Source: Nocardioides massiliensis (GTDB lineage Bacteria > Actinomycetota > Actinomycetes > Propionibacteriales > Nocardioidaceae). Taken from it: a stretch of DNA of 64,000 nt. The stretch is from the NCBI RefSeq assembly GCF_030811215.1, contig NZ_JAUSQM010000001.1:496001-560000 (forward strand), given 5' to 3'. This document shows, piece after piece, positions 25,733 to 34,571 of the stretch. Positions within the stretch are counted from its first letter, which is position 1; every line of letters starts with the position of its first letter. The notes under the pieces were generated by a model. That model searched no databases. It saw nothing but the letters and a program-made list of their open reading frames with translations, and was not told the origin of the DNA. The translations under genes and the position numbers were made by a program.

Positions 25733-27139
25733 TCAGGCAGCATGGGGCCGCGATCCGGGTGGGTGCGGTCGCAGCATCAGTCCGGAAACGACCACGCCGA
25801 CGAGCCCGCAGGCGGCCATGACCAGTGCGGCGGTCTTCACACCATCCGCCGACATTGCAGCAGACCCCGGGGAGAACAACTCAATCAGGACGACGGCCAT
25901 AGCACTCCCGATCGCAAAACCGAGCGCCCGGACCACGTGGTTGGCGCTCAGCACACTGGCTGTGGCCGTGCCTGGCACGTGGTTCACGACAACGACCGGG
26001 AGCGCAGCAAAGGCGCATCCACCACCAAGCCCCGCAGCGGCCATCGCCACTGCCACTCCCCACACCGAGCCCGAAGCGACCCCGAGGGTGAGCGTGGCCA
26101 CAGTGAACCAGGCGCACCCAATCGGTAAAATTCGCTCGGCTGGCCAACCAGAGCGTGCCGCGAGCACTCCTCCGACCCACCCGGCAAGCGAGTAGGGCAG
26201 CATCAACAAACCCGAGACAAAAACGTCGAGCCCTAGGCCACCGGTGTCGGTGCTCGCTTGGACGGCGATTGTCGCGACCACGAGAACTGCATACATCGAG
26301 GCGCCGGCAAGCAACGCGGTCATGTGAGCGCCCAGCACAGACCGCGTCCGCGCGAGCCGCAAGTCGATCATCGGAGCCGGCAACCGCAGTGATCGCCAGC
26401 CCCAGGCAAGCAACAGCACCAGACCGCCGGTACTGGACACCAAGACCTCGAGCGAGGTCCAGTTCCAACTGTTTCCCTGCGTCACGGCAAGTAGTACGGC
26501 GGTTGACCCCAAGCCTAACAACAACGCTTCGCACATATCGACGGAACGACGGGGCCCGTGGTGGGTCGGGATGGTTCGTGCCGCGAGCACGACGATGGCG
26601 GCAACTGCCAACACGCCAAAGAGGTGGGCACCGTGCACGCCACTGATCGAAGCCAGCGTCGTGGACAGCGGGAATCCGACACCCGCCGCCACTGTCGCAG
26701 AGATCGAGATCGAAGCGATCGTCGCATCACGACGATCCCAAGGAAGCACATCGCGCGCGATAGCCATGGCCATCGGCAGCAAGCCGAATCCCGCGCCTTG
26801 AGCGATCCGCCCGACCAGGAATGCTCCGAAGCCGAGCGGCACAGTCGCAAGGATTGTGCCGGCCAGCACGACCACAAGTACGGCGATGATGATTCCGCGG
26901 CGTGCTGGCCCCTCACCGATGCGACCGATCAAGGGAGCACTGACCGCGCCGAAGAGGAGCGGCCCGGTGAGCGTCCACTGGGCCGCAGACAGCGAGACCT
27001 CGAAGAGATCCGCTATCTGCGGCACCAAAGGAGCACCGAGGCTGCTGACCAGCGGACTGACCGCAGCCAGCATCATCAAAGTAAGGATCAGGAGGCGATG
27101 TGCCCCGACGGGCGACGAGGATGCCGCCGCATTGCTCAA
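25733..27139 (-). CDS. MFS transporter
   Basis: This 468-residue membrane protein has about 14 hydrophobic segments. FGAVSAPLIGRIGEGPARRGII is a motif-A-like loop, and LVGRIAQGAGFGLLPMAMAI and ATVAAGVGFPLSTTLASISG match DHA2-type exporters. It may import the substrate or export an intermediate. ATG 27139 overlaps the stop of the upstream amidohydrolase (ATGA), so the two genes are coupled. Confidence 0.88.
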   Translation of the reverse strand: MSNAAASSSPVGAHRLLILTLMMLAAVSPLVSSLGAPLVPQIADLFEVSLSAAQWTLTGPLLFGAVSAPLIGRIGEGPARRGIIIAVLVVVLAGTILATVPLGFGAFLVGRIAQGAGFGLLPMAMAIARDVLPWDRRDATIASISISATVAAGVGFPLSTTLASISGVHGAHLFGVLAVAAIVVLAARTIPTHHGPRRSVDMCEALLLGLGSTAVLLAVTQGNSWNWTSLEVLVSSTGGLVLLLAWGWRSLRLPAPMIDLRLARTRSVLGAHMTALLAGASMYAVLVVATIAVQASTDTGGLGLDVFVSGLLMLPYSLAGWVGGVLAARSGWPAERILPIGCAWFTVATLTLGVASGSVWGVAVAMAAAGLGGGCAFAALPVVVVNHVPGTATASVLSANHVVRALGFAIGSAMAVVLIELFSPGSAAMSADGVKTAALVMAACGLVGVVVSGLMLRPHPPGSRPHAA

Positions 27140-28329
27140 GCGTCGAACCGCAGGATCTTCCGCGCGTTGAGTTCAGTGATCTTGTGGCAGTCCTCGTCGG
27201 GCAGGTCTACCAGTGTCTCGGCCGCACGCTTGCGGCTGTTGGGCCAGTTGGAATCCGAGTGCGGATAGTCGATTTCGAGCATCACACGGTCCGCGCGGAT
27301 CTCGCCCGGCTTGTCCCCAAGGTTCTTTATGCCGTGGACGTCATCGATAAAGCAGCCCCAGAAGTGCTCGTAGAAGAGGTCCGAGGGGCGGGTATTGCGG
27401 TCGATGTCCTGGTACCAACGGTGCCGCTCCCACGTGTAGTCCGCGCGCTCGAGGACGTACGGCAACCAGCCGATGCCACCCTCGGCGAGGATAAATTGCA
27501 ACTTGGGATGCTTCTGCAACTGGCCGGAGAAGAGCAACTCCACCGACGACCACATGAGGTTGCTGGAGAAGAGGGTGATAGCGACGGCGTACGGCACCTC
27601 AGTCGTCTTGGCCGCCTCCGCAGACCGCCCAGTCGTGCCGGTCGCGGTACTGAACGGAAAACCTGGCACGAAGCCACCAGAGCCGAAGTGGAGACTGACC
27701 GGCATGTCGGTCTCTTCGCAGACGTCCCAGAGCGGACCCCAGTAGTCGTCGTGGAACCCCGGCAGCCCGAGCGGGATTGGATTGTCGGGGAAGCTGATCG
27801 TGCGGCAGCCCTTGTCCGCCAGCCGCTCCACCTCCTTGACCGTCGCGTCGATATCCCAGACTGGCAGGATCCCGAGCGGAATCAACCGGTCCGGGTGGGC
27901 ACCACACCACTCGTCAATGTGCCAGTCGTTCCACGCCTTGATGCACAGCTCGGCGAGCTCCTTGTCCTTGGCACGGTGAAATACGCCGCCGCCGAAGCCC
28001 GGGAACGACGGGAAACAGAGGGCGGCATGGACTCCGTCGAGGTCCATGTCCTTGACGCGCGCGTCCGGCTCGTAGCAACCAGGGATCATGTCCTGGTAGC
28101 GGACCGGCTCCATACCGAAGTCTTTCGGCTCCCTGCCCGCGACCGCGTTGACCCCGATGTAGGGGAACAACTGGCCTTCATATTTCCAGGTGTGGTTCCC
28201 CTCTGCGGTGGTGATGATCTGCGGGCCGGAAGCCTGATACTTCGCCGGAAGGCGGTCCTGCCATACCCGCGGGTGCTCGATGACGTGATCGTCAACCGAC
28301 ACGATTTTCATGTAGTCCTGTAGTGGCAC
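27136..28329 (-). CDS. Amidohydrolase of the ACMSD/LigW decarboxylase type
   Basis: This TIM-barrel metal-dependent protein has 397 residues. SVDDHVIEHPRVW replaces the usual HxH entrance with DxH, then SLHFGSGG supplies a His and LEIDYPHSDSNW the Asp and His. This pattern is shared with 2-amino-3-carboxymuconate semialdehyde decarboxylase, gamma-resorcylate decarboxylase and related hydrolases. The reaction could be non-oxidative decarboxylation or C-C hydrolysis of an oxidised ring product. GTG 28329 is chosen because GGAGGG sits 5 nt before it; a GTG at 28335 lies too close to that site. Confidence 0.85.
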   Translation of the reverse strand: MPLQDYMKIVSVDDHVIEHPRVWQDRLPAKYQASGPQIITTAEGNHTWKYEGQLFPYIGVNAVAGREPKDFGMEPVRYQDMIPGCYEPDARVKDMDLDGVHAALCFPSFPGFGGGVFHRAKDKELAELCIKAWNDWHIDEWCGAHPDRLIPLGILPVWDIDATVKEVERLADKGCRTISFPDNPIPLGLPGFHDDYWGPLWDVCEETDMPVSLHFGSGGFVPGFPFSTATGTTGRSAEAAKTTEVPYAVAITLFSSNLMWSSVELLFSGQLQKHPKLQFILAEGGIGWLPYVLERADYTWERHRWYQDIDRNTRPSDLFYEHFWGCFIDDVHGIKNLGDKPGEIRADRVMLEIDYPHSDSNWPNSRKRAAETLVDLPDEDCHKITELNARKILRFDA

Positions 28330-28346
28330 GTCCACCCTCCGTGATG

Positions 28347-28368
28347 TATGAATAGAACATCTACTGTA
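28347..28368. promoter_or_regulatory. Candidate shared operator (weak copy)
   Basis: The minus strand reads GATACA-N10-TATTCA here, in the AT-rich gap between the divergent amidohydrolase and small-protein genes. The left half fits the shared motif; the right half is poor. Confidence 0.35.
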
Positions 28369-28417
28369 TCTAATGTGCTAGCCGAGGGGAACCCTTGGGG
28401 AGAGATCGAGGTCGGCA

Positions 28418-28708
28418 ATGACGACACCGAGCAACAGCGCTGTTCCGCAAGGCCCCCCTTCCGAGGAGGAAGAGGATCACGATCTCCTCACTTATGGCGT
28501 CGCCGAGGACCGCCTCCGGGAGGAGATCTTGCTCGAGAAGAGCCGGCTCAGCGCGGCCGAGAGGAGTGGCGACGACACCACCATCTCTCAGGAGCGAGTC
28601 GCGGCGCTTGAAGCTGCCTTCAAACGACACAGGGAGGCCCGCGACAGCGCGTTCAACGAGAAGCAGTTCTTCGGTGACCAGTTCGAGGCTGGCCGGGAAG
28701 CACCGTGA
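28418..28708 (+). CDS. Small charged protein of unknown function
   Basis: The 96-residue protein is rich in Glu and Arg and predicted mostly helical. LREEILLEKSRLSAAERSGD, TTISQERVAALEAAFKRHRE and SAFNEKQFFGDQFEAG suggest a helical hairpin. I recognise no family. ATG 28418 has an AGAGATCGAGG region upstream. Its TGA overlaps the GTG of the next gene (GTGA), which supports it as a real gene and suggests a role tied to the NAD-binding protein after it. Confidence 0.65.
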   Translation: MTTPSNSAVPQGPPSEEEEDHDLLTYGVAEDRLREEILLEKSRLSAAERSGDDTTISQERVAALEAAFKRHREARDSAFNEKQFFGDQFEAGREAP

Positions 28709-29511
28709 CCATCGGATTCATCGGTGCCGGCCAGATCGGCGGCCCGATGGTCGAACGGCTTCTGGCGGCCGGCCGCCCGGTTCGACTGCTCGCTCGACGT
28801 TCCGAAGTGCACGATACCTACGCCGCCCTCGGTGCGACCGTCACCGACTCCATCGCCGAGACGGTGCGTCCAGCAGACATCGCCATCGTATGCGTGTACG
28901 ACGACGCACAACTTCGGTCGGTCGCCCTCAGCCCCGAGGGTGCGCTAGCCCACATGCGACCTGGAACGCTGCTCGCGAGCCACACCACCGGCTTGCCGCA
29001 GACCCTCGACGACATTGCCGACGCGGGTGCTCTCGGAGGTATCGACGTCGTCGACGCCAGCTTCAGCGGTACCGCTAACGACGTACGAGCAGCACAGCTG
29101 ACCATCATGCTCGGCGGCAATGACACGGCAGCAGAACGCCTCATCCCCCACCTTGAGTGCTATGCCTCTACCATCATCCGCACTGGTGCGCGCGGATCGG
29201 CCCTGAAGACGAAGTTGGTGAACAACCTCCTCTTTGCGGCGCACGCACAGCTGGCAGCAGATGCGCTCCGACTCGGACATGACCTAGGCTTGGACCGGTC
29301 CCTGCTCCTCCAGACGGTGAGCGCAAGCAGCGGAGCGAGCGAGTTCATCACCCGTATGCAAACCTATGGCTCGCCGGACGCTATGTTCGAGCGCGTCACG
29401 CCGTACCTCGCCAAAGACTTCGGCGCTGTGCGGGCGGCGGCTGAGGCACTCGGCCTGGACCTCGGGGTCGCCGCGGTGACCATCGATCAGGGTCCATTGC
29501 GGATGAGCTGA
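28705..29511 (+). CDS. NAD(P)-dependent 3-hydroxyisobutyrate dehydrogenase-like oxidoreductase
   Basis: The 268-residue protein has the Rossmann motif IGFIGAGQIGGPMVERLLAAG of beta-hydroxyacid dehydrogenases. A helical C-terminal domain follows, with GSALKTKLVNNLLFAAHAQL holding the catalytic Lys position (K-L-x-N-N) and AKDFGAVRAAAEALGLDL. It probably oxidises a 3-hydroxy acid or reduces the matching semialdehyde in the cytosol. The length is slightly short (usual 290), mostly at the C-terminus. Confidence 0.85.
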   Translation: MTIGFIGAGQIGGPMVERLLAAGRPVRLLARRSEVHDTYAALGATVTDSIAETVRPADIAIVCVYDDAQLRSVALSPEGALAHMRPGTLLASHTTGLPQTLDDIADAGALGGIDVVDASFSGTANDVRAAQLTIMLGGNDTAAERLIPHLECYASTIIRTGARGSALKTKLVNNLLFAAHAQLAADALRLGHDLGLDRSLLLQTVSASSGASEFITRMQTYGSPDAMFERVTPYLAKDFGAVRAAAEALGLDLGVAAVTIDQGPLRMS

Positions 29512-29529
29512 TACCGAGCGGCTGGATCC

Positions 29530-30066
29530 TCAGACCCCGAGGACCGGCTCAACCTCGTCGTCGACCCACGCACGCTGGACTAGCGCCAGACGCCCGCCGG
29601 CAAGCATCATCGCGCTGAACATTTGCAGTTCCACGATCTCCTCGACCGTGAAGTGCTCAGCGAGCTCCCGGTAGGTCGCGTCGTCGACGGCGAACCAGTC
29701 TGCACTGAAGTTGTCTGCGTAGCGCAGCGCTACCTGCTCGCGCGGGGTGAACGACTCGTCATCGGACGAGAGGCAGGCGATGTCCTGTTCACTGACAGTG
29801 TCGCTCTTGCGTCCGATCTGACAGGTTCGGCATTGAGTAAAGGATGCGATACGCAGACGCACCAGTTCGCGCAGTCGCTCGTCCAGGATCGCCCCCTCGT
29901 TCAGGGTGGCCAACAGGCGGACCCAGGCCGTTGCGGCCTCGGGCCGTCGCGCCCAGATCTGGACGGGCAGCGTACTGCTCAGCGTGCGCGCAGCAAGTCG
30001 TCCATTGATCTCGGCACCGAGTTCGGCAGGCATCTCGTCCAGCGACAAAGGTCGGATCGCGGGCAT
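29530..30066 (-). CDS. Carboxymuconolactone decarboxylase family protein (AhpD-like)
   Basis: The 178-residue helical protein has SFTQCRTCQIGRKSD, giving the CxxC pair of AhpD-type members, then REQVALRYADNFSAD, typical of CMD. The family includes gamma-carboxymuconolactone decarboxylase and AhpD thiol peroxidase partners; the CxxC favours redox chemistry. ATG 30066 is used; a TTG at 30075 overlapping the upstream stop is possible. It forms an operon with the next three minus-strand genes upstream. Confidence 0.82.
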   Translation of the reverse strand: MPAIRPLSLDEMPAELGAEINGRLAARTLSSTLPVQIWARRPEAATAWVRLLATLNEGAILDERLRELVRLRIASFTQCRTCQIGRKSDTVSEQDIACLSSDDESFTPREQVALRYADNFSADWFAVDDATYRELAEHFTVEEIVELQMFSAMMLAGGRLALVQRAWVDDEVEPVLGV

Positions 30067-30071
30067 TCGCC

Positions 30072-30449
30072 TCAACTCGCTTCGGCAAGCGTCGTGGCCT
30101 CACAGCGCAACACGCAGTGAACGCCGCGACGGGACAGTTCCAGGGCACCACCGAGCGAGATCGCCACCCGACGGGGGCCAGCGAGTGACGCGCCGAGGAC
30201 CGCGCAGTCAAAGGAATGGCGCAGGCGCCGGATGATCACAGCAATCGGGCGACCCACCGCATCCAGGGCACGCTCGGCCGCAATCCTGTCGAGCGCTACC
30301 GGTACATCGAACTCCCCGCTCGCACCGGCGGGATTCTGAATCCACATTGTCCCACCCCCGACTTCATCGACGCGCAAGTAGGACGTTCCATCGGGCAGAT
30401 CTCGAAGGGGCGCGACATGCATCAACGCCGTGGTCTTCGGTTCGGACAT
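30072..30449 (-). CDS. Conserved-looking protein of unknown function
   Basis: The 125-residue protein starts MSEPKTTALMHVAPLRDLPD (GGAG 8 nt before the ATG). It continues with TMWIQNPAGASGEFDVPVAL and ends in FDCAVLGASLAGPRRVAISL and RGVHCVLRCEATTLAEAS. It looks like a small beta-rich protein with three Cys near the end. I do not recognise the family. An ATG at 30476 without a ribosome site would add 9 residues. It sits between two carboxymuconolactone-decarboxylase-fold genes. Confidence 0.6.
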   Translation of the reverse strand: MSEPKTTALMHVAPLRDLPDGTSYLRVDEVGGGTMWIQNPAGASGEFDVPVALDRIAAERALDAVGRPIAVIIRRLRHSFDCAVLGASLAGPRRVAISLGGALELSRRGVHCVLRCEATTLAEAS

Positions 30450-30471
30450 CACCGGCACTCCGATCACTTCA

Positions 30472-30493
30472 GACATATATTGTTTACAACGTA
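30472..30493. promoter_or_regulatory. Promoter region with candidate shared operator
   Basis: The minus strand reads GATACG-N10-TATATG here, followed by the 30449 start about 25 nt on. TATATG is a plausible -10 element for the minus-strand pair below. The site lies in a 90-nt gap within an otherwise tightly packed region. Confidence 0.4.
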
Positions 30494-30566
30494 TCACCCG
30501 AGCCGGTCCGCCAGCAGCGAGTCGACCGAAACGCCCGAGCTCCCAGCGGTCACCAGGACCGCGCAC

Positions 30567-31151
30567 CTAGTCACCCCGCGGGGGAATCCCCGGCACCCGC
30601 GCGACTTTGCCGTGGTGTGCCTCGAGTGGGACACCCAGGGCGCTGACGACGCGGGTCACATGGGCATACCAGCTGATGGTGAGCACCATTTCGACCATCA
30701 TTTCCTCGCCCAGCTCGGCTGAGAGCGCCTGCCAGGTCGCGTCCGCCACGACGCCGCCGACCAACTCATCGACAATGCGTAGAACCGCGCGCTCGAGCGA
30801 ACTGAACACTCCAGGGTCACCGCTCGCGAGAGCATCCAGCTGCTCGTCGGTGACGCCGGCACTGGTGGCGAGGCGCACATGGCTGCGCCACACGTAGTCG
30901 CTGCCGCCTAGTTGCGCGCAGCGCAGGATCGCCAGCTCCCGCAACCCACGAGGAGCCTTCGCGTCAGCGCGCAGTGCCCACGCGAAGTCGATCCAGCCCT
31001 GAAGCAGGGGCGGCGCCGCTGCCAGCGCCTGGTACAGGCGGGGAACCCCGCCTGCTTCCCGAGCGACCTGTTCGTAGATCCTTTCGAGCGTAGCGTCACC
31101 AGCGGGATCCACTCGCCGCGTGATCCGCTGCCCCCGATCAGGTGATGACAC
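30567..31151 (-). CDS. Carboxymuconolactone decarboxylase family protein
   Basis: The 194-residue protein has ALRADAKAPRGLRELAILRC, followed by SDYVWRSHVRLATSAGVTDE, the core of the CMD fold (Glu on the first helix, His on the next). It lacks the CxxC pair seen in the paralogue downstream, so a decarboxylase, lactonase or purely structural role is more likely than peroxidase support. GTG 31151 overlaps the CoA-transferase stop by 14 nt. Confidence 0.82.
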   Translation of the reverse strand: MSSPDRGQRITRRVDPAGDATLERIYEQVAREAGGVPRLYQALAAAPPLLQGWIDFAWALRADAKAPRGLRELAILRCAQLGGSDYVWRSHVRLATSAGVTDEQLDALASGDPGVFSSLERAVLRIVDELVGGVVADATWQALSAELGEEMMVEMVLTISWYAHVTRVVSALGVPLEAHHGKVARVPGIPPRGD

Positions 31152-32355
31152 CGCGATCCTTCAGTTCAATGATCTGGCCCCAGTCGCGACCCATCCCGAG
31201 CAGAATCTCTTCAGTGTGTTGACCCAACTCTGGCGCAGCGACCGGAGAGGCAGGCTCCTCGTCGAACTGCACCGGGTTGGCAACAACTGCAAGTTTGCCG
31301 CCACTAGCTGTGTCGAGGACAGGCAGGTAACCATTCGCGATAGCCTGCGGGTCCACGTGGACTTCCTGCGGCGTCTGCAGTGGCGACCAGACTCCCTCGA
31401 TGTCGGCGAGAACCTCGCGCCACTCGTCGACCGTCTTCGACAAGAACACATCCTTGAGTTCTTGGGTGCACTCAAGAGCGTTTTTCTCCCGAAGTTCGTG
31501 GCTTTCGAACCGCGGATCTGCGATCAAGTCGGGCCTGCCCATCGCGGTCACGAGCTCAGTCCAGTACCGATCAGACTGGAGCATAGTGAGGTTGAGGTGC
31601 CGACCGTCCTTGGTGGCATACATGCCCACCGTCGGGTTGATCATCGCTTCGGGGTCGTAGCGATAGACGTCCTTGTCGGGAAACAGGCCAGCCGAGGCCA
31701 TGTCGACCGAGATGTTCCACATCGCGAGGTTGAGCAACGACACATCGACGACCGACGGCTCGCCAGTGCGCTCGCGACGAAAGAGCGCGGCGGCGAGCCC
31801 GCCCGCGATCGTCAACCCTCCCATCACATCCCCGAAGGCCGAGCGCATCCGCACGGGATACTCCCCGGGCGGGCTCACCGTGTAGCCGATCCCGCCGCGA
31901 GCCCAGTACGACGAGGAGTCGAAGCCACCCCGGTGCGCGTCCGGCCCCCGCACGCCTGCGCCGTGACCGCGCGCGTAGATAATTTTGGGATTGTGCTTAC
32001 GGATGTCCTCGAGCTCGATGCCGAGTTTCTGACGGGCGTCGGGCAAGAAGTTCGTGAGGAAAACGTCTGCGGTCTTGCAGAGCTCGTAAAGCAGCTCCTT
32101 GCCCTCGTCGCTGGCGAGGTCGAGGCCGAAGCTCCGCTTGCCGCGGTTGGGGACCTCCATCATGTAGTTGACCCCGCCGGCCTCCTGGGGAAGAAACTTC
32201 GAATTGATCAGGCCGCGTTGCGCGTCACCGGTGACCGGGTGCTCGATCTTGACAACGTCTGCGCCCCATTCGGCGAGCACCGCGCCCGCCGTGGGAACGA
32301 AGGTCCACATCGCTACTTCAACGATGCGTACACCATCCAGCACGTTCGTCGTCAT
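31138..32355 (-). CDS. Type III (CaiB/BaiF) CoA-transferase
   Basis: This canonical 405-residue member begins LDGVRIVEVAMWTFVPTAGA, then LAEWGADVVKIEHP, and has MEVPNRGKRSFGLDLASDEG and DVFLTNFLPDARQKLG. The catalytic Asp is expected in RMRSAFGDVMGGLTIAGGLA. It transfers CoA from one thioester to a carboxylate, so it could activate the pathway substrate without ATP. In contrast to the 22962 protein its domain order is normal. It is divergent from the DUF35/thiolase operon across an AT-rich promoter gap. Confidence 0.9.
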   Translation of the reverse strand: MTTNVLDGVRIVEVAMWTFVPTAGAVLAEWGADVVKIEHPVTGDAQRGLINSKFLPQEAGGVNYMMEVPNRGKRSFGLDLASDEGKELLYELCKTADVFLTNFLPDARQKLGIELEDIRKHNPKIIYARGHGAGVRGPDAHRGGFDSSSYWARGGIGYTVSPPGEYPVRMRSAFGDVMGGLTIAGGLAAALFRRERTGEPSVVDVSLLNLAMWNISVDMASAGLFPDKDVYRYDPEAMINPTVGMYATKDGRHLNLTMLQSDRYWTELVTAMGRPDLIADPRFESHELREKNALECTQELKDVFLSKTVDEWREVLADIEGVWSPLQTPQEVHVDPQAIANGYLPVLDTASGGKLAVVANPVQFDEEPASPVAAPELGQHTEEILLGMGRDWGQIIELKDRGVIT

Positions 32356-32407
32356 CTATGTCCTCCGGTCGTTGAGCGCGGTCGCAGTTTCAGTCTCATG
32401 CATATCG

Positions 32408-32429
32408 CACATATAATGTTATACTTGTA
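32408..32429. promoter_or_regulatory. Divergent promoter region with candidate shared operator
   Basis: On the minus strand TACAAGTA-N6-TATATGTG forms an imperfect palindrome (5 of 8 arm pairs). It overlaps TATAAT (32412-32417) and TATACT (32420-32425), plausible -10 elements, in the gap between the CoA-transferase and DUF35 genes. Confidence 0.45.
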
Positions 32430-32478
32430 TCATACGATGCAATGGTTGTTCCGCGTCAACAACTGATAGAGGTGACGA

Positions 32479-32925
32479 ATGACCACAGCATCCCCCTCAG
32501 CTGCCGCGACACCCACGCCCCCCCTGCCTCGGCTCACCCCCGAGTCGGACTTCTTCTGGACGTCGGGAGCTGACGCCGTGCTACGGATCCAGCAGTGCCC
32601 GGAGACTCACACCTGGATTCATCCGCCACGTCCCGACTGTGGCCCCGCCGGCGAGTACGTCCCCGTCCCCATGGCCGTCAGTGGCCGGGGAACAGTCTTC
32701 AGTTTCACGATCAACCGCCAGCCTTTCCTGCCGAGTCTGCCTCCGCCGTACGTCGTAGCGATCGTCGAACTCGACGAGCAGGAGGGCCTGCAGCTGACAA
32801 CCCGTGTCGTCAACTGTGAGCCCGAAGAGGTCCACATCGGTCAGCGGGTCACCGTGGTCTTCGAACAGCATGGCGACATCTACCTGCCCTTCTTTGAGCC
32901 ATTGAAAGGCGGTGAGAATCGATGA
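32479..32925 (+). CDS. DUF35 / Zn-ribbon OB-fold protein
   Basis: The 148-residue protein has an N-terminal helix and rubredoxin-like zinc ribbon region (LRIQQCPETHTWIHPPRPDC) and an OB fold (GRGTVFSFTINRQPF, YVVAIVELDEQEGLQL, GQRVTVVFE). The ribbon keeps only single Cys residues at each knuckle where the family usually has CxxC pairs, so zinc binding is doubtful. DUF35 proteins partner thiolase-like proteins, for example the DUF35 domain of steroid hydratase ChsH2 with aldolase Ltp2. The downstream thiolase-like gene overlaps by ATGA. Confidence 0.85.
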   Translation: MTTASPSAAATPTPPLPRLTPESDFFWTSGADAVLRIQQCPETHTWIHPPRPDCGPAGEYVPVPMAVSGRGTVFSFTINRQPFLPSLPPPYVVAIVELDEQEGLQLTTRVVNCEPEEVHIGQRVTVVFEQHGDIYLPFFEPLKGGENR

Positions 32926-34100
32926 GTAGTAAGTTTGAGCATGACGCCGTGATCACCGGCATCGGCCGCTCTGATATTGGCCGCCATCTCGGGCGGTCAG
33001 GTCTCGATCTCACTGTGCAAGCCGCCCGCACCGCAGTGGCCGACGCCGGCCTGAAGATGGCCGACATCGACGGGCTCGTCGCGTGGCCCGGGGAGTATGC
33101 TGCGGCTCCTGGGTTCAACGGCCCAAGCCCGTGGAGGACCAAGAGCGCCCTCGACCTGGACCTAAAATGGCATCTGGCCTGCCAGGAGGGGCCGGCTCAG
33201 TTCACGCCCGTGATGGCTGCCGCTATGGCTGTCTCCACGGGCTTAGCCCGCCACGTACTGGTTTACCGAACCACCGAGGAATCGACTGCCCAGGGAGTCG
33301 GGCGGCGGCTGCGCACCGACGGAGGTGACGCCGGAGGTGTCACCGGCTATCTGCATTGGCTCCGGCCATTTGGAGCGCTGTCCGCCGCCAACTGGTTGGC
33401 CATGAACTACCGCCGCTACGCCATGGAGACCGGTGCTCGTCGCGATCAGGTGGGCTGGCTCTCAGTGAGCCAGCGGCGCTACGCCGCCGACAACCCGGCG
33501 GCCATCCTCCGGGATCACATCACCATCGATGACTATCTGTCCGCCCGGATGATCAGCGATCCTTTCTGCCTCCTCGACTGCGACCTGCCTGCCGATGGCT
33601 CCGTGGCGCTCGTGGTTTCGGCCGCCGAGACCGCGGCTGACGCACCCACTTCGATCCGGATCGAAGCCATCGGGTCGGCGATATCGAACCGGCCCGAGTG
33701 GGACCAGTGGCGCCACCCGCATCAGATGGCAGCTCAGGACGCGGCCCGCCACCTGTGGAACCGGACCGACCTCAAGCCAGCTGACGTGGACACGGCCCAA
33801 CTCTACGACGGGTTCACTTTCCTCACGATCGTGTGGCTGGAGTCGCTGGGCTTTTGTGAGTACGGCGAAGCACCAGCGTTCGTGGAGGGTGGCAAGAACA
33901 TCGCGGTGGACGGCCAACTCCCCCTCAACACCAGCGGTGGCCAGCTCTCAGCGGGTCGCCTCCACGGCTGGGGTCATCTCTACGAGGCCTGCGCGCAACT
34001 ACGAGGCGAGGCGGGCGCCCGGCAGGTTCAGGGCGCCGAGGTGGCGTTGGCCGCCGCAGGAGGCGGACCGCACGGCGGCTGCCTACTGCTCACAACCTGA
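32922..34100 (+). CDS. Thiolase-like (SCP-x/Ltp2-type) protein, probable aldolase or acyltransferase
   Basis: The 392-residue protein has a thiolase fold: AVITGIGRSDIGRHLG, TVQAARTAVADAGLKMADID, NTSGGQLSAGRLHGWGHLYE and the late loop GGGPHGGCLLLT. DVDTAQLYDGFTFLTIVWLE contains the Tyr-Asp motif typical of lipid-transfer-protein thiolases. The Cys in LACQEGPAQF lies where thiolases carry the nucleophile. Coupling to a DUF35 protein suggests an Ltp2-like retro-aldol cleavage of a tertiary hydroxyacyl-CoA, as in steroid side-chain removal. Ordinary thiolysis cannot be excluded. Confidence 0.82.
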   Translation: MSSKFEHDAVITGIGRSDIGRHLGRSGLDLTVQAARTAVADAGLKMADIDGLVAWPGEYAAAPGFNGPSPWRTKSALDLDLKWHLACQEGPAQFTPVMAAAMAVSTGLARHVLVYRTTEESTAQGVGRRLRTDGGDAGGVTGYLHWLRPFGALSAANWLAMNYRRYAMETGARRDQVGWLSVSQRRYAADNPAAILRDHITIDDYLSARMISDPFCLLDCDLPADGSVALVVSAAETAADAPTSIRIEAIGSAISNRPEWDQWRHPHQMAAQDAARHLWNRTDLKPADVDTAQLYDGFTFLTIVWLESLGFCEYGEAPAFVEGGKNIAVDGQLPLNTSGGQLSAGRLHGWGHLYEACAQLRGEAGARQVQGAEVALAAAGGGPHGGCLLLTT

Positions 34101-34142
34101 CAGCACTACTCACCATCACCCGAGCACAACGAAAGGGACCCC

Positions 34143-34571
34143 ATGGCACTCCAAGGACTCGAGCTCCACCACGTTGCGTTGCGGATCCGGCCCGGCACCG
34201 AGGACGCAACGGAGTCGTTCTTCAGCGAGGTGCTCGGCATTCACCCGGATCCCGGGGCCCGCGAGATTCCCGGGATCCCCCTGTTCTGGATGGACGTTGA
34301 CACGGCGCAAGTTCACCTGTTCTCCGTCGAGGGGACCTCAGAATATGCCCGGACGTCTGACCGGGATCCTTTCGTCCAGCACGTCGCATTCGGCGTCCCG
34401 GATATCGCAGAGGCACGTGCAGAGCTGGAACGCCTCAGTCAGACCTATTGGAGGGTCGGGCGCAACGAAGACCTGCAACTCTTCACCTACGACCCCACCG
34501 GCAATATGATCGAGTTGCACCAAGTCGGCACGTGTCGCTGCCAGTCAACCAGCCGGCTTGACCGCGGATGA
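34143..34571 (+). CDS. VOC/glyoxalase superfamily protein
   Basis: The 142-residue protein has a single VOC module: LELHHVALRIRPGTEDATES, then PGIPLFWMDVDTAQVHLFS, QHVAFGVPDIAEARAEL and YDPTGNMIELHQ. His at LHHVAL, His in QHVAF and Glu in MIELHQ are the expected metal ligands. It could be an epimerase, isomerase or lyase. ATG 34143 starts 42 nt after the thiolase-like gene, and its stop overlaps the following crotonase (ATGA). Confidence 0.85.
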   Translation: MALQGLELHHVALRIRPGTEDATESFFSEVLGIHPDPGAREIPGIPLFWMDVDTAQVHLFSVEGTSEYARTSDRDPFVQHVAFGVPDIAEARAELERLSQTYWRVGRNEDLQLFTYDPTGNMIELHQVGTCRCQSTSRLDRG

